The notes below the pieces were generated by a model. The model saw only the letters and a list, made by a program, of their open reading frames with translations, had not been told where the DNA came from and made no database searches. This document shows, one piece after another, positions 1 to 12,506 of a stretch of DNA of 64,000 nucleotides; the stretch's first letter is position 1, and every line of letters begins with the position of its first letter. Origin of the DNA: Bidens hawaiensis (taxonomy: Eukaryota > Streptophyta > Magnoliopsida > Asterales > Asteraceae); contig JAIQDT010009102.1 in the NCBI GenBank assembly GCA_021521415.1, positions 1 to 64,000 of the forward strand, given 5' to 3'. A program made the position numbers and the translations under genes.

Positions 1-3000
1 GAAAAAACTGAGTATGGGTCGATCCACTGAATCGGATCAGAAATTCGGTCTTGGTGACCTCTATGCAATATTTTATGATACTACGAAAGAATCGTATCCA
101 CAATTATGCCCTATAGCCACCCCGCGGCCCGTTCAAAATTTTGCCAGTATTGCCGAAGGGGTATGTTCACTGATCTGGAGAAAAAACTGTGTATGGGTCG
201 AACCACTGAATCGGATCAGATTTTCGATCTTGATGACCTCCATAAAATATTTTATGATCCTACGAAAGAATCGTATCCATAATTATGCCCTATAGCCACC
301 CTGCGGGCCGTTCGAAATTTTGCCAGTATTGCCATTGGGGTCTGTTCACTGATCCGGAGAAAAAACTGAGTATGGGTCGAACCACTGAATCGGAACAGAT
401 TTTCGATCTTGATGACCTCCATACAATATTTTATGATCCTACAAAAGAATCGTATCCATAATTATGCCCTATAGCCACCCTGCGGGCCGTTCGAAATTTT
501 CCCAGTATTGCCATACGGGTATGTTCGCTGATCCGGAGAAAAAACTGAGTATGGGTCGAACCACGGAATCGGATCAGAAATTCGGTCTTGGTGACCTCTA
601 TACAATATTTTATGATCCTACGAAAGAATCGGATCCAAAATTATGCCCTATAGCCACCCCGAGGCCCGTTCGAAACTTTGCCAGTATTGCCAAAGGGGTA
701 TGTTCGCTGATCCGGAGAAAAAACTGAGTATGGGTCGAACCACGGAATCGGATCAGAAATTCGGTCTTGGTGACCTCTATACAATATTTTATGATCCTAC
801 GAAAGAATCGGATTCACAATTATGCCCGATAGCCACCCCGCGGCCCGTTCGAAACTTTGCCAGTATTGCCAAAGGGGTATGTTGTCTGATCCGGAGAAAA
901 AACTGAGTATGGGTCGAACCACTGAATCGGATCAGAAATTCGGTCTTGGTGACCTCTATGCAATATTTTATGATCCTACGAAAGAATCGGATCCACAATT
1001 ATGCCATGTAGCCACCCCGCGGCCCTTTCAAATTTTGCCAGTATTGCCATAGGGGTATGTTCACTGATCCGGAGAAAAAACTGAGTATGGGTAGAACCAC
1101 GGAATCGGATCAGAAATTCGGTCTTGGTGACCTATATACATTATTTTATGATACTACGAACGAATCGTATCCACAATTATGCCCTATAGCCACCCCGCGG
1201 CCCGTTCGAAATTTTGCCAGTATTGCCGAAGGGGTATGTTCACTGATCTGGAGAAAAAACTGAGTATGAGTCGAACCACTGAATCGGATCAGATTTTCGA
1301 TCTTGATGACCTCCATAAAATATTTTATGATCCTACGAAAGAATCGTATCCATAATTATGCCCTATAGCCACCCTGCGGGCCGTTCGAAATTTTGCCAGT
1401 ATTGCCAAAGGGGTCTGTTCACTGATCCGGAGAAAAAACTGAGTATGGGTCGAACCACTGAATCGGAACAGATTTTCGATCTTGATGACGTCCATACAAT
1501 ATTTTATGATCCTACAAAGAATCGTATCCATAATTATGCCCTATAGCCACCCTGCGGGCCGTTCGAAATTTTGCCAGTATTGCCATACGGGTATGTTCGC
1601 TGATCCGGAGAAAAAACTGAGTATGGGTCGAACCACGGCAATCGGATCAGGAAATTCGGTCTTGCGAGACTTCTATACATAATTTTATACACATACTAAA
1701 GAATCGGATCAATAACTATGCCCTGATGCCACCCCGCGGCCCGTTCAATATTTTGCAAGTATTGCCAAAGGGGTATGTTTTCCGCACTGAATCGGATCAG
1801 AAATTCGGTCTTGGAGACTTCCATACATTATTTTATACACATACGAAAGACACAGATCAAAAAATATGCCCTGACGCCACCCCGCGGCCCTTTCAAAATT
1901 TTGCCAGTATTGCCAAAGGGCTATGTTCAACGAGCCAGAGAAAAACTTTGTATGGGTCGAATCACTTAATCGGAACAGAAATTCGGTCTTGGAGACTTCC
2001 ATACATAATTTTATACACATACGAAAGAATCGGATCAATAATTATCCCCTGACGCCCCACCGTGGCCCGTTCAAAGTTTTGCCAGTATTGCCAAAGTTGT
2101 ATGTTTACCGAGCCAAAGAAAAAACTAAGTATGGCTAAAACCACTGAATCTAATCAGAAAATCGGTCCTGGAGACTTCCAAACATTATTTTATACACATA
2201 CGAAAGAATCGGATCAAATAATACGCCCTGACGTCACCCCGCGACCGTTCGAAATTTTGTATGTATTGCAAAACGGGGTATGTTCACCGAGCCGGAGAAA
2301 AACTGAGTATGGGTCGAACCACTGAATCGAACAGAAATTCGGACTTGGATACTTCCATATAACATTTTATACACGTATGAAAAACTCGGATCAATAATTA
2401 TGCGCTGACGCCACCCCGCGGCCCGTTCGAAATATTGGCAGTGTTGCCAAAGGGGTATGTTCACCGAGCCGGAGAAAAAACTGAGTATGGATCGAACCAC
2501 TCAATCGGATCAGAAATTCAGTCTTGGAGACTTCCATACATAATTTTATACACATACGAAAGAATCGGATCAATAACTATGCCCTGACGCCACCACGCGG
2601 CCCGTTCAAAATTTTGCCAGTATTGCCAAAGGGGTATGTTTACCGAGCCGGAGAAAAAACTGAGTATGGGTTGAACCACTGAATCGGATCACAAATTCGG
2701 TGTTGGAGACTTCCATACATTATTTTATACACATACGAAAGACACAGATCAAAAAATATGCCTTGACGCCACCCCGCGGCCCGTTCAAAATTTTGCCAGT
2801 ATTGCCAAAGGGCTATGTTCAACGAGCCGGAGAAAAAACTTTGTATGGGTCGAACCACTTAATCGGAACAGAAATTCGGTCTTGGAGACTTCCATACATT
2901 ATTTTATACACATACGAAAGACACAGATCAAAAAATATGCCCTGACGCCACCCCGCGGCCCTTTCAAAATTTTGCCAGTATTGCCAAAGGGCTATGTTCA

Positions 3001-6000
3001 ACGAGCCAGAGAAAAAACTTTGTATGGGTCGAATCACTTAATCGGAACAGAAATTCGGTGTTGGAGACTTCCATACATAATTTTATACACATACGAAAGA
3101 ATCGGATCAATAATTATCCCCTGACACCACACCGCGGCCCGTTCAAAGTTTTGCCAGTATTGCCAAAGTTGTATGTTTACGAGCCAAAGAAAAAACTAAG
3201 TATGGCTAAAACCACTGAATCTGATCAGAAATTCGGTCTTGGAGACTTCCAAACATTATTTTATACACATACAAAATAACCAGATCAAATAATATGCCCT
3301 GACGCCACCCGCGGCCCGTTCGAAATTTTGTATGTATTGACAAAGGGGTATGTTCACCGAGCCGGGGAAAAAACTGAGTATGGGTCGAACCACATAATCG
3401 AACAGAAATTCGGACTTGGATACTTCCATATAACATTTTATACACATACGAAACACTCGGATCAATAATTATGCCCTGACGCCACCCTGGGGACCGTTCG
3501 AAATATTGTCAGTATTGCCAAAGGGGTATGATCACCGACCCGGAGAAAAAACTAAGTATGGGTTGAACCACTCAATCGGATCAGAAATTCGGTCTTGGAG
3601 ACTCCCATACATAATTTTATACACATACGAAAGAATCGGATCAATAACTATGCCCTGACGCCACCCGCGGCCCGTTCAAAATTTTGCCAGTATTGCCAAA
3701 GGTGTGTGTTTACCGAGCCAAAGAAAAAAACTAAGTATGGGTAGAACCACTGAATCTGATCAGAAATTCAGTCTTAGAAACTTCCATGCAATATTTTATA
3801 GACATAAGAAAGACTCGGATCAATAATTATGCACCGACGCCACCCCCGAGCCCGTTCGAAATTTTGCCAGTATTGCCAAAGGCGTATGTTTACCGAGCCG
3901 GAGAAAAAATTGAGTATGGGTTGAACCACTCCATCGGATCAGAAATTCGGTCTTGGAGACTTCCATACATAATTTTATACGCATACGAAAGAATCAGGTC
4001 AATAACTATGCCCTGACGCCACCCCGCGGCCCGTTCGAAATTTTTATCAGTATTCCCATAGTGGTATGTTTACCGAGCCGGAGAAAAAACTGAGTATGGG
4101 TAGAACCACTAAATCTGATCAGAAATTCGGTCTTGGAGACTTCCAAACATTTTTAATACACATACGAAAGAATCGGATCAAATAATATGCCCTGACGTCA
4201 ACCCGCGGCCCGTTCGAAATTTTGTATGTATTGCAAAAAGGGGTATGTTCACCGAGCCGGAGAAAAAACTGAGTATGGGTCGAACCACTGAATCGAACAG
4301 AAATTCGGACTTGGATACATCCATATAACATTTTATACACATACGAAAAACTCGGATCAATAATTATGCCCTGACGCCACCCCGGGGCCCGTTCGAAATA
4401 TTGCCAGTTTTGCCAAAGGGGTATGTTCACCGAGCCGGAGAAAAAACTGAGTATGGGTTGAACACTCAATCGGATCAGAAATTCGGTCTCGGATACTTCC
4501 ATACATAATTTTATACACATACGAAAGAATCGGATCAACAACTATGCCCTGACGCCACCCCGGGGGCCCGTTCGAAATATTGCCAGTATTGCCAAAGAGG
4601 TATGTTTACCGAGCCGGAGAAAAAACTGAGTATGGGTTGAACCACTGAATCGGATCAGAAATACGGTCTTGGAGACTTCCATGCATTATTTTATACACAT
4701 ACGAAAGAAACAGATCAAAAAATATGCCCTGACGCCACCCTGCGGCCCGTTCAAAATTTTGCCAGTATTGCCAAAGGGCTATGACAACGAGCCGGAGAAA
4801 AACCTTTGTATGGGTCGAACCACTTAATCGGAACAGAAATTCTGTCTTGGAGACTTCCATACAAAATTTTATACACATACGAAAGAATCAGATCAATATT
4901 TATGCCCTGACGCCACCCCGCGACCCGTTCAAAATTTTGCCAGTATTGCCAAAGGTGTATGTTTATCGAGCCAAAGAAAAAACTAAGTATGGGTAGAACC
5001 AATGAATCTGATCAGAAATTCGGTCTTGGAGACTTCCAAACATTATTTTATACACATACGAAAGAATGGGATCAAATAATATGCCCTGACGCCACCCCGT
5101 GGCCTGTTCGAAATTTTGTATGTATTACCAAAGGGGTATGTTCACCGAGACGGAGAAAAAACTGAGTATGGGTCGAACCACTGAATCGAACAGAAATTCG
5201 GACTTGGATACTTCCATATAACATTTTATACACATACGAAAAACTCGGATCAATAATTATGCCCTGACGCCACCCCGCGGCCCGTTCGAAATATTGCCAG
5301 TTTTGCTAAAGAGGTATGTTCACCGAGCCGGAGAAAAAACTGAGTATGGGTTGAACCACTCAATCGGATCAGAAATTCGGTCTCGGATACTTCCATACAT
5401 AATTTTATACACATACGAAAAACTCGGATCAATAATTATGCCCTGACTCCACCCCGGGGGCCCGTTCGAAATATTGTCAGTTTTGCCAAAGGGGTATGTT
5501 CACCGAGCCGGAGAAAAAACTGAGTATGGGTTGAACCACTCAATCGGATCAGAAATTCGGTTTTGGAGACTTCCATATATAATTTTATACACATACGAAA
5601 GAATCGGATCAATAACTATGCCCTGAAGCCACTCCGCGGCCCGTTCAAAATTTTGCAAGTATTGCCAAAGGTGTATGTTTACCGAGCCAAAGAAAAAACT
5701 AAGTATGGGTAGGTAACCACTGAATCTGATCAGAAATTCGGTCTTGGAGACTTCCAAACATTATTATATACACATACGAAAGAATCAGATCAAATAATAT
5801 GCCCTGACGCCACCCCGCGGCCCGTTCAAAATTTTGTATGTATTGCCAAAGGGGTATGTTCACCGAGCCGGAGAAAAAACTGAGTATGGGTCGAACCACT
5901 GAATCGAACAGAAATTCGGACTTGGATACTTCCATATAACATTTTATACATATACTAAAATCTCGGATCAATAATTATGCCCTGACGCCACCCCGGGGCC

Positions 6001-9000
6001 CGTTCGAAATATTGCCAGTATTGCCAAAGGGGTATGTTCACCGAGCCGGAGAAAAAACTGAGTATGGATTGAACCACTCAATCGGATCAGAAATTCGGTC
6101 TTGGAGACTTCCATACATAATTTTATACACATACGAAAGAATCGGATCAATAACTATGCCCTAACGCCACCCCGCGGCCCTTTCAAAATTTTTCCAGTAT
6201 TGCCAAAGGGGTATGTTTACCGAGCCGGAGAAAAAACTGAGTATGGGTTGAACCACTGAATCGGATCAGAAATTCGGTCTTGGAGACTTCCATACATTAT
6301 TTTATACACATACAAAAGAAACAGATCAAAAAATATGCCCTGACGCCACCCCACGGCCTGTTCAAAATTTTGCCAGTATTGCCAAAGGGCTATGTACACC
6401 GCACCGGAGATAAAACTTTGTATGGGTCGAACCACTTAATCAGAATAGAAATTCGGTCTTGGAGACTTCCATAAATGTTTATACACATACGAAAGAATCG
6501 GATCAATAACTAAGCCCTAACGCCACCCCGCGGCCCGTTCAAAATTTTGCCAGTATTGCCAAAGGGGTATGTTTACCGAGACGGAGAAAAAACTGAGTAT
6601 GGGTTGAACCACTGAATCGGATCAGAAATTCGGACTTGGAGACTTCCGTACATTATTTTATACACATACGAAAGAAACAGATCAAAAAATATGCCCTGAC
6701 GCCACCCCGCGGCCCATTCGAATTTTTATCTGTATTACCAGAGGGGTATGTTCATCGAGCCGGAGAAAAAACTGAGTATAGGTCGAACCACTGAATCGAA
6801 CAGAAATTCAGACTTGGATACTTCCATATAAAATTTTATACACATACGAAAAACTCGGATCAATAATTATGCCTGACGCCACCCCGGGGCCCGTTCGAAA
6901 TATTGCCCGTATTGCCAAAGAGGTATGTTCACCAAACCGGAGAAAAAACTTAGTATGGGTTGAACCACTCAATCGGATCATAAATTCGGTCTTGGAGACT
7001 TCCATACATAATTTTTTACACATACGTAAGAATCGGATCAATAACTATGCCCTGACGCACCCCGCGGCCCGTTCAAAATTTTGTCAGTATTGCCAAAGGG
7101 GTATGTTTACCGAGCCGGAGAAAAAACTGAGTATGGGTTGAACCACTGAATCGGATCAGAAATTCGGTCTTGGAGACTTCCATACATTATTTTAGACACA
7201 TACGAAATAAACGGATCAAAAAATATGCTCTGACGCCACCCCGTGGCCCGTTCAAAATTTTGCTAGTATTGCCAAAGGGCTATGTTCACCGAGCCGGAGA
7301 AAAAACTTTGTATGGGTCGAACCACTTAATCGGAACAGAAATTCGGTCTTGAAGACTTCCATACATAATTTTATACACATACGAAAGAATCGGATCAATA
7401 ATTATGCATGACGCCACCCCGTGACCCGTTCAAAATTTTGCTAGTATTGCTAAAGGTGTATTTTTACGAGCGAAAGAAAAAACTAAATATGGGTAGAACC
7501 GCTGAATCTGATCAGAAATTCGGTCTTGGAGACTTCCAAACATTATTTTATACACATACGAAAGAATCGGATAAAATAATATGCCCTGACGCCACCCGCG
7601 GCCCGTTCGAAATTTTGTATGTATTGCAAAAGAGGTATGTTCACCGAGCCGGAGAAAAAACTGAGTATGGGTCAAACCACTGAATCGAACACAAATTCGG
7701 ACTTGGATACTTCCATATAACATTTTATACACATACGAAAAACTCGGATCAATAATTATGCCCTGACGCCACCCCGGGGCCCGTTCGAAATATTACCAGT
7801 ATTGCCAAATGGTATGTTTACCGAGCCGGAGAAAAAACTGAGTATGGGTTGAACCACTCAATCGGATCAGAAATTCGGTCTTGGAGACTTCCATACATAA
7901 TTTTATACACAAACGAAAGAATCGGATCAATAACTATGCCCTGACGCCACCCCACGGCCCGTTCAAAATTTTGCTAGTATTGCCAAAGGGGTATGTTTAC
8001 CGAGCCGGATAAAAAACTGAGTATGGGTTGAACCACTGAATCGGATTAGAAATTCGGTCTTGGAGACTTCCATACATTATTTTATACACATACGAAAGAA
8101 ACGGATCAAAAAATATTCCCTGACGCCACCCCGCGGCCCGTTCAAAATTTTGCCAGTATTGCCAAAGGTCTATGTTCACCGAGCCGGAGAAAAAACTTTG
8201 TATGGGTCGAACCACTTAATCATAACAGAAATTCGGTCTTAGAGGCTTCCATACATAATTTTATACACATAAGAAAGTATCGGATCAATAATTATGCCAT
8301 GACGCCACCCCGCGGCCCGTTCAAAATTTTGCCCGTATTGCCAAAAGGGTTTGTTCACCGAGCCGGAGAAAAAAGATAGTATGGGTCGAACCACTGAATC
8401 GAAACAGAAATTCGATCTTGGAGACTTCCATACTTATTAGATACACATACGAAAGAATCGGATCAATAAATATGCCCTAACGCCACCCCGGGGCACGCTC
8501 GAAATTTTGCCAGTATTGCCAAAAAGGTATATTCACTGAACCGGAGAAAAAACTGTGTATTGTTTGAACCACTGAATTGGATTAGAAATTCGGTCTTTGA
8601 GACTTCTATACATTATTTTATAAACATACGAAAGAATCGGATCAATTATTATGCCCTGACGCCTCCCCGCGGCCCGTTCAAAATTTTTCCAGTATTGCCA
8701 AAGGTGTATGTTTACCGAGCCAAAGAAAAAACTAAGTATGGGTAGAACCACTGAATCTGATCAGAAATTTGGTCTTGGAGACTTCCATATAATATTAGAT
8801 ACACATACGAAAGAATCGGATCAATAATTATGCCCTAACGCCACCAGGGGGGCCTGCTCGAAATTTTGCCAGTATTGCCAAAAGGGTATGTTCACCGAAC
8901 CGAAGAAAAAACTGAGTATAAGTTAAACCACTGAATCGGATCAGAAATTCGGTCTTTGAGACTTCCATACAATATATGATACACATACGAAAGAATCGGA

Positions 9001-9437
9001 TCAATAATTATGCCCTTTCGCCACCCCGTGGCCCGTTCGAAGTTTTGCCAATATTGCCAAAGGGGTATGTTCACCGAGCCGGAGAAAAACTGAGTTTGGG
9101 GTTGAACCACTAAATCGAATCAGAAATTCGGTATTGGAGACTTCCATACAATATTTTATACACATACGAAAGAATCAGAACAATACTAATGCCCTAACGC
9201 CACCCCGGGGGCCAGCTCAAAATTTTGCCAGTATTGCCAAAAGGGTATGTTTACCGAGCCGGAGAAAAAAACTGAGTATGGGTCGAACCACTGAATCGGA
9301 ACAGAAATTCGGTCTTGGAGACTTCCATACAATATTTGATACACATACGAATGAATCGGATCAAGAATTATGCCCTAACGCCACCCCGGTGCCCGTTCGA
9401 AATTTTGTCGGTATTGCCAAAGGGGTATGTTCACCGA
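1..9437 (+). repeat. Satellite array, left block (about 179-bp monomers)
   Basis: Head-to-tail tandem repeat. The landmark GAAAAAACTGAGTATGGGTC recurs near 1, 180, 359, 538 and 717, giving a 179-bp period; later spacings vary by a few bases. Each monomer carries, in order, a 'GAATCGGATCAGAAATTCGG' block, a 'GGTCTTGGAGACTTCCATAC' block, a 'TTTTATAC/TTTATGAT' block, a GC-rich 'CCCCGCGGCCCGTTCGAA' block and 'GCCAGTATTGCCAAAGGGG'. Units 1 to about 1680 use a 'TATGATCCTACG' variant; from about 1690 on they use 'TATACACATACG'. About 53 units are present and the array runs off the left window edge. 179 is not a multiple of 3 and every frame is broken within one or two units, so I see no coding role. 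The array stops inside a unit at the LTR element starting at 9438. Whether it is centromeric, pericentromeric or subtelomeric cannot be told from sequence alone. Confidence 0.97.
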
Positions 9438-10944
9438 TGTCACACCCCGACTTAGGGCCTAGGCGTGTGACCACAAGTTGGTACCTGTTTTGTAAATACA
9501 TCAGAGTTGCGGGTTTTATTTCAGCGGAAGTCTTTAATAAAATATTATTACTTTGAAAACTTATTAAAAAGTCGGGTTTTAAATACCCGTTCAATGTTTA
9601 CAATAAATTTATTTAGAAAACATAACTCTTTGTGATATTTTGAAATAAAATATCTAAGCCATCAAATAGCATCTAATGACTATAACTCCAATCTTCTATT
9701 CCTTCTTACTTGTATGTTCTAACCTTTCTTGTTTCCGTGTAACATGGGTGGGAAAATACGTCAGCACAAAACTGGTGAATAACGCTAACTCTAAAATATC
9801 TTTTCAATACCTTTGTGAAACCAACAATAATACCTTTGTGACTACTCATTAGGCACCCAACTAAATTTGGATCAAATTACCCTAAGTACCATGTACAATT
9901 AATTATATACACAATATCATTTCTCTGAACAGTCTCGTAGACCTTCAGAGGCATGTTGATGATATGCATGGCCTCGGAGAAATTCCGAGTCACCATGAAT
10001 GTTTGGATCCAGACACATGTATACTCTTAATCAGAGTGTTCGTTTCTTATTATTGTACACAAAGTTTTAGGGATTCGTAAATCCTATGCAAACATTCTGA
10101 CTCAATATAAAAGGTTTGGGGCGTATTCACCTTGTCTGTTTATAATCAGTTTCTTTTACAGATTCCTGTTTTCTGATTCTTCTTCTTGTTTTGTTACCTC
10201 GGACCTATAGTACGAGAATAACATTTTGTATAAATAACTAGATCAGCGATCTAGCTTTAGACCTTTAGTCTATTTCGTATAGCTTTAACCTTGATAAAAT
10301 CATTTGTTTTTATAAACCATTTGGACCTTTAGTCCCTTTCTTTATTTACCATTTATATGCTACGTTTCTTCTTCAGGAAGAAACGTCTATACTGAGTTTC
10401 TTCTTCAAGAAGAAACATTGATTTCATAATTATAATCTCTTGTATTATATTTATTAGTCATAAAGAAATACTATTTTTGACTATAACTTTTGCTTAAGAA
10501 AAGTTATATACTACTTAATTGTAATCAAGGTTCGGTTATATCTCCGACTATGGTCTAAGCCATTTATAATAATATAATAATAACTTAGGCATACCCCCTT
10601 ACCTCACACGGGTATTCGGAGTTAGATATTCCTAAGTTTATACGGGCGGCACTTCTACTCTATATGTACGTTTCTCGAGGCGTTCTTGATCCACCTTCCA
10701 TGGCACGCAAATCGAGGCAATGTGTAGTCGTCGGGTCATGCACGTACTTCGAAGCGGAATGATGGGTTAATCTTGGTGGCACGCACTTCGAGGAAAACGT
10801 CGGGTATTTAGCACGGATTACGAGGTAATGATTGTCGGGTTTGTGGCACGTAAAACGGTGTTCAGCACGCAAACCGAGGTAGAGAGAGTGGATTTCTAGA
10901 GAGAGTGAATGTGAGGGTGTGAGGGAATGAGCCGTGAGGCTCCC

Positions 10945-10952
10945 CTTTTATA
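10945..10952 (-). promoter_or_regulatory. LTR promoter TATA box
   Basis: The minus strand reads GGCTATAAAAGGGGAG, a canonical plant TATA box in a GC-rich surround, followed by a C/T-rich leader with 'CTCTCTCTAGAAATCCACTCTC'-type sequence within about 80 bp. The position inside the LTR and the orientation fit the U3/R border of the element. This is inference from sequence; no transcript start was measured. Confidence 0.65.
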
Positions 10953-10965
10953 GCCAATTTTGGAT

Positions 10966-11127
10966 CCCATCGCGGTACGCGATGGGTCCCCTTTTTCAAC
11001 ACCGTCGCGTATCGCGACGGGTAGATTTCTGCCACGTGTCACCAGAGTGTGACACGTGTCCCTGAGTCATCACGGCCTATCACGTACCGCGATGGCCATC
11101 TTCTTGGACTCATCGCGTACCGCGATG
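10966..11127. promoter_or_regulatory. Cluster of five short inverted repeats upstream of the LTR TATA box
   Basis: Five hairpin-capable palindromes stand in about 160 bp just upstream of the minus-strand TATA box. They are CATCGCG-GTA-CGCGATG with C/G flanks at 10966-10986, CCGTCGCG-TAT-CGCGACGG at 11002-11020, CACGTGTCAC-6 nt-GTGACACGTG at 11033-11058 (two G-boxes, CACGTG), an imperfect one at 11074-11097, and CATCGCG-TAC-CGCGATG at 11111-11127. Spacing to the TATA box suggests a U3 enhancer or protein-binding array. That function is inferred. Confidence 0.7.
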
Positions 11128-11643
11128 GGTTCTTAGATATTATTTTTCGTTTTCAGTCATTTATCTTTTGTAGCGTGCGAAGTGCAAAGTGCGCCATCAA
11201 AGCGCCACATTGCGCCCAACGCCCTTCGCCATCGCCGTCGCCTTCGCCATCGCCATCGTCCTCGTCCTCGCCCGAGCCCGTGCGCGTCGGGTGCTACGCA
11301 CCCTCTGCTAGGACCACTTGGTGCATGATATTCATAAAAGAATATAACTATGGAAATTCTCTTCCTTATTAAGAGCTTCCATTTCTTTACCACTTCCAAT
11401 GTGGGATGGATTCCATTTCCCTTATTTATACCATGGTGGAATGCTTCCACTTTGTTACATCTTCCAATGTGGGATGGAGTTTCTCTTCATGTAAGTAAAC
11501 TTTAACTTAGGAAATATTTTTATTTCCTTATTTTTCTTATAATTCCTTATTTAATATTTTTTCCATTACTTATCTTGAGATTATTTTTGATCCTTCAACT
11601 TTCCTAAGTTGTCAAATTTGGATCAAAATTTTGGGGATGTTAC

Positions 11644-11656
11644 ATCCTCCCCACCT
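11644..11656 (-). other. Polypurine tract
   Basis: The minus strand reads AAGGTGGGGAGGA directly before the LTR start TGTAACATCCCC, the expected place and composition for the plus-strand primer of an LTR retrotransposon. Just upstream, the minus strand reads CTCGAGGACGAGATTCATT, matching the conserved sequence commonly found at the 3' end of plant Gypsy interiors. Confidence 0.8.
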
Positions 11657-12506
11657 TGGAATGAATCTCGTCCTCGAGATTCGTTGGTTTAAGAGTGAAT
11701 GGTTCTTACTTTTCTATAGTTGATTAGATTCTATCTAATCGGGTTCTTGTTGTTGCAATCTGTATGTAGAATGACTAGGGTCTTTATTTTGTTGCTAACT
11801 TACATCTTTGAATGATGTAATCAGTCAATAATTCAGAATATCATTAGTAAATATAAATTGCTAACACATTGATCAGTTGTGTTTAACTATTTACCTTACT
11901 GTTATGTATTCTAAACATTTACTGATGTTAACTACATTGTTGCTTTGATTCAATCTGTTGAATCTATTCCACTAAGTTGTTTGTTTAGATTCAGTCTATC
12001 TAATCTATTCTATCCTTGATCTTGATCAATGACATTCTTTATATTCTAACAGTACCCTTGTACTTTGTCTTAATCACATTTGCTATACTTAGCAATTGTA
12101 TTTCTTGAATATCTTCGAGCTCTTTTCCTTTGATCAACCATTCTAGGTAATATAATATTCCATCAGTCGTATTTCTTTGAACGAATTCTTTTCGATAATG
12201 TACTTGCATATTTTCTAACGTTTGGTATATCATCTTCCTAGATGATAAATTTTCTCAACGTCTTCCTTGTTTTAAGTTTTCGGATGAACCTTTTAATATT
12301 TGAACCTCTTGATTGTTCTCTAGAGGTAACAAATATAAGCATTTTTGTGTATTAACACGATCTATATGCTAATATCTCATTTATAACTTAGGGAATTAAA
12401 TACCCTTCTTTGATAACAAAACTTCTCGTTTATGAACAAGTTACAATTAATATACAAAAGTTAGCAAGTTTATCTTGACACCTCTTTGATGTGATCTTGT
12501 CATTCA
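11657..12506 (-). other. Non-coding internal region of the LTR element
   Basis: About 850 bp between the gag stop and the polypurine tract. No frame shows protease, reverse transcriptase or integrase motifs. One 64-codon open stretch lies on the minus strand at 12039-12233 and resembles nothing I know; it has no family motif. In a complete Gypsy element this interval would hold several kilobases of pol. Confidence 0.6.

Larger units (their letters stand above)
9438..11643 (-). repeat. 3' LTR (about 2.2 kb)
   Basis: The segment is bounded by TG..CA on the minus strand: TGTAACATCCCC at the 11643 end and GGGGTGTGACA at the 9438 end. It is preceded on the internal side by a purine tract. On the minus strand a TATA box lies about 0.69 kb into the LTR, which divides it into U3 (about 11643-10953) and a long R-U5 (about 1.5 kb). 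It holds a trinucleotide-like stretch (CGCCAT/CGTCCT, about 11226-11277), short direct repeats built on 'GGCACGCAAATCGAGG' (about 10700-10880), and a duplicated 'CTTCCAATGTGGGATGG' (about 11391 and 11460). The second LTR is absent, so insertion age cannot be estimated from LTR divergence. Confidence 0.85.

Noticed and set aside
1..9437. Dozens of 60-140-codon open frames on both strands in the satellite, for example at 464-727, 4119-4541 and 9134-9556
   Set aside because: They repeat with the 179-bp period, change frame at each unit and vary with every monomer; 9134-9556 even runs across the junction into the LTR. They are by-products of the repeat.
11049..11450. Open frames of about 100 codons on both strands with Pro/Ser- or Arg-rich runs
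   Set aside because: They are produced by the (CGCCAT/CGTCCT)n simple repeat inside the LTR.
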